Assembly: GCA_028872955.1 (NCBI GenBank) | Contig: JAGWNX010000003.1 | Location: 1 to 64,000, forward strand | Length of the DNA: 64,000 nucleotides | Direction of reading: 5' to 3' | From: Acidobacteriota bacterium | Lineage (GTDB): Bacteria > Acidobacteriota > Terriglobia > Terriglobales > Acidobacteriaceae | Shown here: piece by piece, positions 37,410-45,457 of the stretch | Position numbering within the stretch: position 1 is the first letter of the stretch | Layout: each line of letters starts with the position of its first letter | Program-made: the position numbers and the translations under genes | Notes under the pieces: generated by a model | What the model was told of the DNA's origin: nothing | The model's input: the letters and a program-made list of their open reading frames with translations, nothing else | Databases searched by the model: none

Positions 37410-37436
37410 TTGCCGGTGTTTGAAGCGGTTTACTAA
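37410..37436 (+). promoter_or_regulatory. Promoter and operator-like motif of the second GH3 gene
   Basis: TTGCCG (37410-37415) and TACTAA (37431-37436) flank the 19-base string at 37417-37435 (TGTTTGAAGCGGTTTACTA), which matches the string at 18644-18662 in 16 of 19 positions. The hexamer spacing (15) is short, so regulation by a factor or a slightly different -10 (ACTAAA) is possible. Confidence 0.45.
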
Positions 37437-37464
37437 AGACCAGCCAGACACCAAGGAGCCATGG

Positions 37465-39690
37465 ATGCCGACTCGTCTTGCTACGATGCTTGTCTTTACT
37501 GCGACCGCTCTTGGAGCGGCGTTTGCCCAGTCTGCTGTTCCGGCCGATGCACCGTATAAGAACCCCAGCCTGCCGGTGGAGCAGCGGGTGAGCGATGTGC
37601 TGAGCCGCATGACGCTGGAGGAGAAAGCGAGCATGCTGGCTGGCTCTGGCTGGATGGAGTCGACGCCGGTGGAGCGGTTGGGGATTCCTGCCATCAAGAT
37701 GGCGGATGGGCCGATGGGTGTGCGCGCGTGGTACGGCAGCTCGGCCATTACCAGCGCGGCAGGCTACAGGACGCCAGTGCTTGCAACCAGCTTTCCCTCC
37801 GGCGTGCTGATGGCGGCCACATGGGATACCGATCTGGTGCGTGACGAAGGGCAGGCCATCGGGCAGGAGGTCAAAGCGCTGGGGCGGGATATGATCCTGG
37901 GGCCGACGGTGAACATCAACCGTGTGCCGCTGTGGGGACGCAACTTTGAGGGCTACGGCGAAGACCCCTACCTCTCTGGCCAGATGGGAGTGGCGTATAT
38001 CCAGGGCGTCCAGGGCGAGGGCGTGATCCCTTCGGTGAAGCACTTTATTGCCAACAACCAGGAGTTTGAGCGCCATCGCATCGACGAGTCCATCTCAGCC
38101 CGTGCGCTGCATGAGATCTATCTGCCGGCCTTCAAAGCCGCTGTGCAGCAGGCCGATGTGTGGAATGTCATGTCTGCCTACAACAAGGTGAACGGTGTGC
38201 AGTGCGCGGAGAATGCGCCGGTGCTGCAGGACCTGCTGCGCAAGGAGCTGGGCTTCAAGGGCTTTGTCATCTCCGACTGGGCAAGCACCTACTCCACAGC
38301 CGGGACGGTGAATGCGGGTATTGATCTGGAGATGCCGGGGGGTGCGCCGATGCAGCAGTGGCTGGCGCGGCCGAACTCGTTTGCCGCAGGCAATAGCGGC
38401 GGCTGGCTGACGGAGCCCAAGGTGATGGCCGAGGTGCACGCGGGCCACATTACAGAGGCGCAGGTGAACGAGAACGCCGCAGCGATTCTGCGCATCATCT
38501 TCAAGAGCGGCCTCTTCGACCACCCGCACGTTGTCACGGGTGTGGTGGATACGCCGGCGCAGCGAGCGGTAGCGCGCCGCGCGGTGACCGAGGGCATTGT
38601 GCTGCTGAAGAACGAGGGCTCGTTGCTGCCGATCGATGAGACGAAGGTGCATTCGATCGCCGTCATTGGACCAAACGCTGCGCGTGCGCGCACGGGTGGT
38701 GGCGGCAGTTCGCTGGTCCGCCCACGCTTTGCTGCGGCGCCGCTCGACGGGATCCGCGAGCGCGGTTACATGCTGAAGGTGCAGTACGCGCAAGGTGTGG
38801 GGATGGAAGGCGAAGACCCCGCACAGGACACACCGGAGGTGCGCGCGAAGCTGCTGCAGGAGGCGGTGGACGTGGCCTCGCATGCGGATGTGGCCGTGGT
38901 CGTGGTTGGACGCTATCCGAAGCTGGAAGGCGAGGGCTTCGACGTAAAGACGATGGATCTGCCCGCAGGCCAGGACGAGCTGATCGAAGCAGTGGAGAAG
39001 GCGAATCCGCACACGGTGGTGGTGTTGAACACCGGCGACGCGGTAACCATGTCGCGCTGGCTGGACCAGACGCCCGCGCTGCTGCAGCTTTGGTACGGCG
39101 GCGAAGAGGCTGGCCACGGACTGGCGGATGTGCTGTTTGGCGACGCGAATCCCTCGGGCAAGCTGCCGGTCTCGTTCCCCAAGCGCTTTGAGGACTCACC
39201 CGCGTACGGACACTACCCCGGCGAGAACCTGAAGGTCGACTACGCCGAGGGCATCTATGTCGGCTATCGCTACTTTGAGACGCGCAACGTCAAGCCGCAG
39301 TTTCCGTTTGGCTATGGCTTGAGCTACACCACGTTTGCCTACAGTGATCTGGCTGTGACGCCAGGCAAAACTACGGCGAATGCACCGGTCGAAGTGAGTG
39401 TGAAGGTGAAGAACACCGGCCAGCGCGACGGAGCCGAGGTAGTGCAGCTGTATGTGCACGATGGCCACGCCAAGATCGACCGCCCGGTGCGCGAGCTGAA
39501 GGGGTTTGCACGCGTAGCGCTGAAGGCCGGCGAGGAGCGCACGGTGCACTTCAAGCTGGACCGTGCAGCGCTCTCCTACTGGAATCCAGAGACCAAGGAC
39601 TGGCAGGCAGATCCCGGCGTGTTTGAGGTGCAGATCGGTGCGAGTGCTGAGGACATCCGGTTGACGGCTCCGTTGGAGCTGCGCAACTAG
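37465..39690 (+). CDS. GH3 beta-glucosidase-like hydrolase
   Basis: Secreted 741-aa GH3 enzyme with a signal peptide ending near AAFAQ (residue 22). The barrel includes MADGPMGVRAW, PTVNINRVPLWGRNFEGYGEDP, KHFIANNQE and the nucleophile Asp271 in GFVISDWAST; the second domain and a fibronectin III-like C-terminus (from about 640) are complete. The DWAST form and NINRVP signature point to the beta-glucosidase branch rather than the xylosidase branch. ATG 37465 has AAGGAG six bases upstream; an upstream ATG at 37420 would lie on the operator-like motif. It ends the PUL-like locus and is convergent with doxX. Confidence 0.9.
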   Translation: MPTRLATMLVFTATALGAAFAQSAVPADAPYKNPSLPVEQRVSDVLSRMTLEEKASMLAGSGWMESTPVERLGIPAIKMADGPMGVRAWYGSSAITSAAGYRTPVLATSFPSGVLMAATWDTDLVRDEGQAIGQEVKALGRDMILGPTVNINRVPLWGRNFEGYGEDPYLSGQMGVAYIQGVQGEGVIPSVKHFIANNQEFERHRIDESISARALHEIYLPAFKAAVQQADVWNVMSAYNKVNGVQCAENAPVLQDLLRKELGFKGFVISDWASTYSTAGTVNAGIDLEMPGGAPMQQWLARPNSFAAGNSGGWLTEPKVMAEVHAGHITEAQVNENAAAILRIIFKSGLFDHPHVVTGVVDTPAQRAVARRAVTEGIVLLKNEGSLLPIDETKVHSIAVIGPNAARARTGGGGSSLVRPRFAAAPLDGIRERGYMLKVQYAQGVGMEGEDPAQDTPEVRAKLLQEAVDVASHADVAVVVVGRYPKLEGEGFDVKTMDLPAGQDELIEAVEKANPHTVVVLNTGDAVTMSRWLDQTPALLQLWYGGEEAGHGLADVLFGDANPSGKLPVSFPKRFEDSPAYGHYPGENLKVDYAEGIYVGYRYFETRNVKPQFPFGYGLSYTTFAYSDLAVTPGKTTANAPVEVSVKVKNTGQRDGAEVVQLYVHDGHAKIDRPVRELKGFARVALKAGEERTVHFKLDRAALSYWNPETKDWQADPGVFEVQIGASAEDIRLTAPLELRN

Positions 39691-39703
39691 ACGAGCTGCG
39701 CAC

Positions 39704-40138
39704 CTAGCCGCGCGTCCGGCGGGTGCGCCGGGCGTCCAGGCTGTATGTGCCCGGCCCGGTAAGCGCCAGTGCGGCAAACGCCACCAGGTACACGGCGATC
39801 ATCTCGACGTGGCCGTCACGAAAGTAGGCTGCGTGGTGCACGAAGACGAACGCCGTGAGCAGATTGAGGACGATCAGCGCAGAGGCTGGGCGCGTGAACA
39901 GTCCTAGAATGACGAGCACAGAGCACAGGCCATCCGTGAGCAGCGCGTAGGCCAGGCTGGCGTGGGCGCCGATGTGAATGGGGTCCGGGAAGTGCTGCAC
40001 CATGGTTCCGTAGCCGGTGAGCTTCTCCAGGCCGTGCTTCAACCACAGGCTCAGGCCCGCGCCAACGCGGAGCAGCAACAGGCCAGCCTGCGTGGATGTC
40101 GTGTCTGTATCGGTTCTGGTTGCAAATAAAAATGCCAT
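39704..40138 (-). CDS. DoxX family membrane protein
   Basis: A 144-aa protein with four predicted membrane helices (about 18-38, 62-80, 84-106, 115-133) and the family pattern LLLLRVGAGLSLWLKHGLEKL ... LLTDGLCSVLVILGLFTRPA. DoxX proteins are poorly understood membrane partners of oxidoreductases. It is the last gene of the minus-strand aromatic operon, 22 bases behind the dioxygenase. ATG 40138 has AGGAG 8 bases upstream. Confidence 0.85.
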   Translation of the reverse strand: MAFLFATRTDTDTTSTQAGLLLLRVGAGLSLWLKHGLEKLTGYGTMVQHFPDPIHIGAHASLAYALLTDGLCSVLVILGLFTRPASALIVLNLLTAFVFVHHAAYFRDGHVEMIAVYLVAFAALALTGPGTYSLDARRTRRTRG

Positions 40139-40160
40139 CTGTCGGGCTCCTGTTGTGGGG

Positions 40161-41135
40161 CTAATCTTCCGTTGGCGGAGTGCCGTAGGTGTGGAAGGTG
40201 GAGACGGTCGCCAGCCCCCAGGCCTGCCCGCGCTGCCGCTCCTCGCGGCTCCACACGACGGGCTGCCAGTCGGGGTCGAGGATGAGGTAGCCGCCGGAGC
40301 CGATCTCGATGCGGTTGCCGCCGGGCTCGTAAAAGTAAAGGAAGAAGGTCTGGCCGATGGAGTGCTTGTGCGGGCCAGTTTCAATGGCGATGCCGCGCTC
40401 GGTCAGGATGTCTGCAGCGCGCAACACGTCTTCGCGGCTGTCCATCATGTAGGTCAAGTGGTGGAAGCGGCCGTGCGCGCTGCTGTGGTCGCGGGTGAAG
40501 GCGATGTCGTACGACTTGTTGGTGGCCGCCAGCCACGCGCCCATCTCGTTGTTGCCATCGAAGACGATCTGCTCGGTGACGCGCAGGCCAAGCAGATCCC
40601 GGAAGAAGAGGCGGCAGGCGCGAATGTCCTGGGCCAGCAGATTCAGGTGGTCCAGCCGCTTGGGCGCGATGCCGCTGGGGATGTAGCGCTGCGGCATGTT
40701 CTTGTAGCCGGGGGCAAGTTCGCCTGTGCCGTGGAAGCGCTCCGTCTCGTAGTAAAGCTCGATGGCATGGCGGTCGGGGCTGAAGAATCGGAAGGCTGGT
40801 CCGTGCCCCAGCTCTGCCGGTCGCCACTCGCCGGCCACCTGATGGGCATGAAGGTTTGCCACCATCTGTTGCAGGACGCTGGCGCTGCGCACGCGAAAGG
40901 CTACGTGCCCCAGGCCGGAGGTGTGTGAGCGGGTGAGCTGCAGCGTGAAGCGCTCGTAGTCTGCCCAGGCACGCAGGTAGACCGAGTCTCCGCTCCGGCC
41001 TGACGCGTGCAGGCCGATCACGTTCAGGAAGAAGGTGAGGCTCTCCTCGAAGTGCGGCGTCAGCAGCTCAATGTGGCCAAGGTGGGCGACATCGCCAAAG
41101 CCGGGTTGCCGGTTGCTGGTTGCGTCAGGGCTCAT
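40161..41135 (-). CDS. XylE-like type I extradiol ring-cleavage dioxygenase (VOC fold)
   Basis: A 324-aa two-domain VOC enzyme. By eye it aligns with catechol 2,3-dioxygenase XylE: iron ligands His163 (LDHLNL), one of His225/His226 (GRFHHLTYMMDSREDVLRAADIL) and Glu277 (PGGNRIEIGSGGY), plus His258 and Tyr267 at the positions of XylE His246 and Tyr255. The position of XylE His199 (AHDVAF) is Tyr209 here (SYDIAF). Ring opening of a catechol-type aromatic with O2 is expected. All neighbours belong to the gallate/protocatechuate 4,5-cleavage lower pathway, which is normally fed by LigB-type dioxygenases; none is present here. The substrate is therefore an open and interesting point. Confidence 0.85.
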   Translation of the reverse strand: MSPDATSNRQPGFGDVAHLGHIELLTPHFEESLTFFLNVIGLHASGRSGDSVYLRAWADYERFTLQLTRSHTSGLGHVAFRVRSASVLQQMVANLHAHQVAGEWRPAELGHGPAFRFFSPDRHAIELYYETERFHGTGELAPGYKNMPQRYIPSGIAPKRLDHLNLLAQDIRACRLFFRDLLGLRVTEQIVFDGNNEMGAWLAATNKSYDIAFTRDHSSAHGRFHHLTYMMDSREDVLRAADILTERGIAIETGPHKHSIGQTFFLYFYEPGGNRIEIGSGGYLILDPDWQPVVWSREERQRGQAWGLATVSTFHTYGTPPTED

Positions 41136-41851
41136 CAGGGTTCGACCTCGTCGAGGGTGTCGTAGTAGCGAAGGCCCAGGGCCGCAAGCGTTGGGCGCAT
41201 CTCCTCAATATCCATGCCAAGCTCGCCTGCTGCCAGGCGGGCGCGTTTCCCTTCTTCGCGGGCTAGTCGCCGACGTACGGCCTGCAGGCACGGCTCTACA
41301 CTTCGGTGCGGCACAATCGCCACGCCGTCGTCATCGGCGACAACCACATCCCCGCCGCACACCAGCGCTCCGGCGCACACCACGGGCGTATTGACCATGC
41401 CGAGTGTTGCCTTGATGGTGCCCTTGGCGGAGATGCAGCGCGACCATGCCGGGAACTGCATCGCGGTCAGCTCGGCGACATCGCGCACGCCAGCATCAAT
41501 CACCAGGCCTGCGACGCCGCGTGAGCGCAGCGAGGTGGCCAGCAGCTCACCGAACATGCCGTCGTGATTCTCTGCCGAGACGGCGACCACCAGCACGTCA
41601 CCGGGCTGGCACAGCTCCACCGCAACGTGGATCATCCAGTTGTCGCCAGGATGCGCCAGCACGGTGATAGCGTTGCCGGCAACGCGCGCGCCACGATAGA
41701 CGGGGCGCAGGTAGGGCTGCATCAGCCCGGTGCGGCCCATGGCCTCGTGCACGGTGGCCACGCCAGCGGCAGCCAGCTCCTGCAGCTGCTCCGGCGTGGC
41801 GCGTGGAATGGTGCGGACGACAGTTCCCATCTTGTACGCAGAGGCGTTCAT
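41135..41851 (-). CDS. ligK: 4-carboxy-4-hydroxy-2-oxoadipate aldolase / oxaloacetate decarboxylase
   Basis: A 238-aa RraA-fold aldolase (LigK/GalC/ProA type). It splits 4-carboxy-4-hydroxy-2-oxoadipate into pyruvate and oxaloacetate, the last step of the protocatechuate 4,5- and gallate pathways. Signatures: ATVHEAMGRTGLM, NAITVLAHPGDNWMIH (metal/substrate loop), GELLATSLRSRGVAGLVIDAGVRD with the Arg-Asp pair, and VVCAGALVCGGDVVVADDDGV. Its start codon shares a four-base ATGA-type overlap with the end of galB, and its end touches the dioxygenase start, so the genes are tightly coupled. Confidence 0.92.
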   Translation of the reverse strand: MNASAYKMGTVVRTIPRATPEQLQELAAAGVATVHEAMGRTGLMQPYLRPVYRGARVAGNAITVLAHPGDNWMIHVAVELCQPGDVLVVAVSAENHDGMFGELLATSLRSRGVAGLVIDAGVRDVAELTAMQFPAWSRCISAKGTIKATLGMVNTPVVCAGALVCGGDVVVADDDGVAIVPHRSVEPCLQAVRRRLAREEGKRARLAAGELGMDIEEMRPTLAALGLRYYDTLDEVEP

Positions 41852-42576
41852 CGCAGCTCCTCCGTTACCAGCGGAAAGACGCGCTGGTACGCCTCGCCAT
41901 ATTTCATCGCGCGGTCAGAGTTGCGCGCGCCCTGCTGGCCACGTTGCAGTGCGACGCGGGTGTAGTACTCCCACAGGTGCTCTTGCGCGTCCATGCTTTC
42001 AAAGGCTCTGCGCTTGGTCTCCCACACCTCGGTAATGTCAAGGATAAGTTGCGGCTTCCAGTTGCACTGCTCCGGCTGGTGCGGCTCAAACAGGAAGACC
42101 GGCGGTGCGCCAATCGCAGCTGCGGCCCCGCGTCGGCCGTGGGCTTGCGCCACGACGCGCGCCTCCTGCGCAAAGCGTGTCGCCTCAGGGTGATCGAAGT
42201 TGTAGGGGTCCTCCTGCGAGTGGGTCAGCACCCACTCCGGTCGCAGCGTCTGGTACAGGTCGGCGAGTCGCTCAAGCGACTCCACCGTGGTGCGCATGGG
42301 GTAGTCACCCAGATCAAAGAAGACCATGTTGTGCACGCCGAGGATGGCACCGGCGCGCTCCGCCTCGGCGCGGCGAAGCTGCTTCACACGCTCCAGCGTC
42401 ATCGTTGGGTCCTTCCACAGCTTCTGACTCTCGCCCTTCTCGCCGTAGGTAAGGCAGACGACGGTGACCTGCCACCCGCGCTTGGCGTACAAGGCTACGG
42501 CACCGCCCGCACGCCAGATGAAGTCTGCCGAGTGTGCTCCCACCACCAGTCCGGTTCTGGGTTGATGCGCTTCCAT
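41848..42576 (-). CDS. galB: 4-oxalomesaconate hydratase, PIG-L (GalB) type
   Basis: A 242-aa PIG-L/LmbE-like protein. In Pseudomonas putida the GalB hydratase of gallate degradation belongs to this family and adds water to 4-oxalomesaconate. Here the usual AHPDD motif reads AHSADFIWRAGG (14-25), keeping His15 and Asp18, and a distal HSQEDPYNFDHPEAT carries the other metal His residues. The HSADF form fits the hydratase subgroup rather than deacetylases. ATG 42576 has AAAGGAG about 10 bases upstream. It lies 16 bases behind ligI. Confidence 0.88.
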   Translation of the reverse strand: MEAHQPRTGLVVGAHSADFIWRAGGAVALYAKRGWQVTVVCLTYGEKGESQKLWKDPTMTLERVKQLRRAEAERAGAILGVHNMVFFDLGDYPMRTTVESLERLADLYQTLRPEWVLTHSQEDPYNFDHPEATRFAQEARVVAQAHGRRGAAAAIGAPPVFLFEPHQPEQCNWKPQLILDITEVWETKRRAFESMDAQEHLWEYYTRVALQRGQQGARNSDRAMKYGEAYQRVFPLVTEELR

Positions 42577-42592
42577 GTTGATCGTCTCTCCT

Positions 42593-43465
42593 TTAAATGT
42601 GTGTGGGGTAGTGGCCCGATTGGGGGAAGCCGTACAGATGTGCGGGGTTGGCGACCAGCACCTGCCGCAGCCTCGCGGCATCGCCGTCGGCAGCCTCCAG
42701 CAACAACTCGGCCAGGGCCAGGTCTTCAGGACGCTGCTGCTGGTTGACGTGTGGCCAGTCCAGCCCCCACACGCAGTGCGCTGCGGCGGTGCCCAGCAGT
42801 GTGCGCAGTGGCTGCAGCGCGGCGCGCAGGCCGCTCTGGCTGCGGCTGCTGATCCGGTCTGCGCCGCTCAGCTTGGTCCATCGGTGGGGCGTCTCCAGGC
42901 ACCGTAGGAGTCTCTCCACCTGTGCGTGTACGGCATGCGATGCGTCGAGCCGTGCCATGTGATCCACCACCACATCCATTCCTCCGGGCACGTCCAGGCG
43001 ATCCAGCAGGTCGATCTCTAGCAGGTCAAGGTGCAACTCGGCATGCCAGCCCAGCGGCTGCACGCGGCGCAACAGTGCAGCGGCATCTGCCAGGCGCTGC
43101 GCCTCGTCGCGCGAATCTTTCCGGAGCAGGTGCGGAACCCAGTTGAAGCGGACAGCCCGCACACCCGCCCGATGCAGCGTGAGCAGTTCCTCCTCCGCAA
43201 CCCCTGCCTCCAGCACGGCGACACCACGTCGTGTCTGCGGCGACTGCGCCAGGGCTGCCAAGAGCGCACGGTGATCGCTGCCGTGGGCGCTGCCCTGCAC
43301 CAGCACGGCCCGGTCGATGCCCAGTTGCGTCCACACGGCCTGGAGCGCGGCTAGGGGTGCCTCGGGCGGATCATAGGTGCGATTGACCGCCAGCGGGAAG
43401 CGATCATACGGGCCAAATACGTGACTATGGCAGTCACAAACACCAAACTCCGGCAGCAGACGCAT
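42593..43465 (-). CDS. ligI: 2-pyrone-4,6-dicarboxylate lactonase (LigI-type amidohydrolase)
   Basis: A 290-aa amidohydrolase-fold enzyme that opens 2-pyrone-4,6-dicarboxylate to 4-oxalomesaconate. LigI hallmarks are present: CDCHSHVFGPYDRFPL (His13, His15), GVRAVRFNWV, HAELHLDL, VVDHMAR (His169) and WGLDWPH (Asp236), with R/K-rich positions for the two carboxylates. The family works without metal. Its start overlaps the stop of the tautomerase gene by one base. Its presence means that the ring-opening product passes, at least partly, through the pyrone. Confidence 0.9.
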   Translation of the reverse strand: MRLLPEFGVCDCHSHVFGPYDRFPLAVNRTYDPPEAPLAALQAVWTQLGIDRAVLVQGSAHGSDHRALLAALAQSPQTRRGVAVLEAGVAEEELLTLHRAGVRAVRFNWVPHLLRKDSRDEAQRLADAAALLRRVQPLGWHAELHLDLLEIDLLDRLDVPGGMDVVVDHMARLDASHAVHAQVERLLRCLETPHRWTKLSGADRISSRSQSGLRAALQPLRTLLGTAAAHCVWGLDWPHVNQQQRPEDLALAELLLEAADGDAARLRQVLVANPAHLYGFPQSGHYPTHI

Positions 43466-44559
43466 CAGCAGGCTCCCGGCAGAGTTGCGCTGCTACGCGG
43501 ATACGCGATGCCATCGAACAGGGCGCGTGCGGTGCGCACCAGGCCGCTGCGCTCCACGGTGGGGTCCTCCCTGGTGCCGCCCATCTCCAGCCGCACCTGG
43601 AAGAACCCGGCAGGGTGCTCCACCTCCATCAGTTTGATCGGGCCCTCGGGTGGGCTTGCCAGCGCATACGCCACGGTGCCGGGCAGCACACATGCGGTCG
43701 CCACACTGACCGCGCCGAAGACGCCGATGGAGGCGTGGCACTTGCGCGGAATCAGCGTTCGCGTGGCGATGCAGCCGCCCTGTGCCGGTGGTGCCAGTAG
43801 CGACATCTTCGGCACCACGGCATCGGCCACCTCGCCCAGGTTCATGCGGCGACCGGCCTGCAGGCGGATCGACTCGATGCGCCGCAGCGCTTCGGCAGAT
43901 GCCTCAATCTCGGCGCAGCTCTCGCGCCCGGTCAGGCCAAAGTCCTGCGCACGCAGCAGCACCACCGGCATGCCGTTGTCGATGCAGGTGACGGAGACGC
44001 CATCGATCGCATCGGTTCTGGCGCCGGAGGGGAAGAGCGAGCCGCAGACCGAGCCAGCCGTCTCCAGAAAGTTGATGGGGATGGCTGCCGCCGTGCCGGG
44101 CACGCCGTCGATGGCCGTGTCGCCCTCGTAGCAGACCACGCCCTGCGGCGTCTGCACCACCAGCTCAGCCACGGTGCCGGTGTTCAGGGTGCGCACGCGG
44201 ATGCGCGTCTGCGGATGGTGGGCAGCCAGCAGGCCGCGCTCCAGGGCAAACGGGCCGACCCCGGCCAGGATGTTGCCGCAGTTTGGCGTGGTATCCACCA
44301 GCGGCTCCGTTACGTTGACCTGCGCGAACAGAAAGTCGAGATCGATTCCAGGCGACTGCGAGCGGCTGACGATGGCTGCTTTGCTGGTCAGCGGGTGCGC
44401 TCCGCCGATGCCATCAATCTGGCGCGCATCGGGCGAGCCCAGGATGCGCAACAACAGGTCGTCGCGCTCGGCAGCGCCAGCGGGCAGCTCGTCGGCCAGA
44501 AAGTAGGCGCCTTTGGAGGTGCCGCCACGCATCAGCATGCAGCGAACGCCGGGTCGCAT
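43465..44559 (-). CDS. 4-oxalomesaconate tautomerase (PrpF/GalD family)
   Basis: A 364-aa PrpF-fold isomerase. Family motifs: RCMLMRGGTSKGAYFL at the start, DGIGGAHPLTSKAAIVS, NCGNILAGVGPFALE with the catalytic-type Cys, and HPAGFFQVRLE near the end. In gallate and protocatechuate clusters (GalD, LigU, PmdU) this enzyme converts between keto and enol or double-bond isomers of oxalomesaconate. The neighbours ligI, galB and ligK make that role more likely than the 2-methylaconitate isomerisation of PrpF proper. ATG 44559 has AAGGAG 10 bases upstream. Confidence 0.88.
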   Translation of the reverse strand: MRPGVRCMLMRGGTSKGAYFLADELPAGAAERDDLLLRILGSPDARQIDGIGGAHPLTSKAAIVSRSQSPGIDLDFLFAQVNVTEPLVDTTPNCGNILAGVGPFALERGLLAAHHPQTRIRVRTLNTGTVAELVVQTPQGVVCYEGDTAIDGVPGTAAAIPINFLETAGSVCGSLFPSGARTDAIDGVSVTCIDNGMPVVLLRAQDFGLTGRESCAEIEASAEALRRIESIRLQAGRRMNLGEVADAVVPKMSLLAPPAQGGCIATRTLIPRKCHASIGVFGAVSVATACVLPGTVAYALASPPEGPIKLMEVEHPAGFFQVRLEMGGTREDPTVERSGLVRTARALFDGIAYPRSSATLPGAC

Positions 44560-44667
44560 CAGGGGGGTGCTCCTTGCGGACCGGTGTCGTTTCGCCCGCC
44601 GCTGTTTACACAGATGTATAAACCGCGGGCGCAGCAAAGTCAATGTCAGCGTTGGCGCTGCCGGGGA

Positions 44668-45405
44668 TTATGGGCGGCGGGTGGCGGCGCTGCGGCGGCG
44701 GGGTGCGGCGGCAGCAGCCGGTCGCGTGGCGGGTGCGCGGAACCCTGCCGCCAGAAACGGCACCAGCTCGGCGGTGGTCGCCTCCGGATCAGAGGGGTCG
44801 CAGCGTCCCTCGGAGAGGGTGCGGATGCGGTGCGGCCCGGTTGCCGTGTAGTAGATGGTGCCGAGCAGAAAGTGGAATCGCCACAGCACATCCTCGCGGG
44901 AGAGATGGGGCAGGCACTGGCTCAGCTCATCCACAAAGTGGCTACTGGCCTCGTCGAAGTTCTGCGCCACAAGCTTCTCCAGCAGCGACGAGTTCTCTAC
45001 CGAGAGGATGGCGCGGAGCCTTGAGAAGCTGCGGCCGTCGTGGGCCTGGTGCGAGGCCGCCAGCGAGGGACGAAGAAACGCCTCCAGCACATCTTCGAGA
45101 GTGAGCTTGCCGTCGCGGGCCCTGAACTCGTGGAGTAGTCGCAGCCGCTCCTGCTTCAGCGGTTCGCAGTGGCGGGTGTAGACCTCGGCCAGCAGACCTT
45201 CCTTGCTGCCGAAGTAGTAGCCCAGCAGGGCAGAGTTCACCTTGGCCGCGTTGGTGATGTCGCGTACCGAGACGCCGTTGAAGCCGCGCTCCGCAAATAA
45301 CTGTTCTGCGCTGCAAATAAGCCGCTCGCGCGAAGGAAGCGTTGCCTGGCGTTGCCTGGGTGTCTTGCTGCTGGTCACTGATCCCCTAGGGTAACGCAAC
45401 TGCAT
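44668..45405 (-). CDS. TetR-family transcriptional regulator
   Basis: A 245-aa repressor. The N-terminal helix-turn-helix (about 25-72, AEQLFAERGFNGVSVRDITNAAKVNSALLGYYFGSKEGLLAEV) is typical, and the C-terminal part looks like the TetR_C domain of the AcrR/CecR type. The last 30 residues are Ala/Arg/Pro-rich. The gene sits inside the minus-strand run between the alcohol dehydrogenase and the tautomerase, 108 bases before the latter, and probably controls the aromatic half. The ATG at 45405 is followed by an alternative GTG at 45378. Confidence 0.85.
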   Translation of the reverse strand: MQLRYPRGSVTSSKTPRQRQATLPSRERLICSAEQLFAERGFNGVSVRDITNAAKVNSALLGYYFGSKEGLLAEVYTRHCEPLKQERLRLLHEFRARDGKLTLEDVLEAFLRPSLAASHQAHDGRSFSRLRAILSVENSSLLEKLVAQNFDEASSHFVDELSQCLPHLSREDVLWRFHFLLGTIYYTATGPHRIRTLSEGRCDPSDPEATTAELVPFLAAGFRAPATRPAAAAAPRRRSAATRRP

Positions 45406-45457
45406 GGAGTTGCACAGCCTGCGGCGCCCGCCGCCGGAGCGGGGGGACTGCAGGCAG

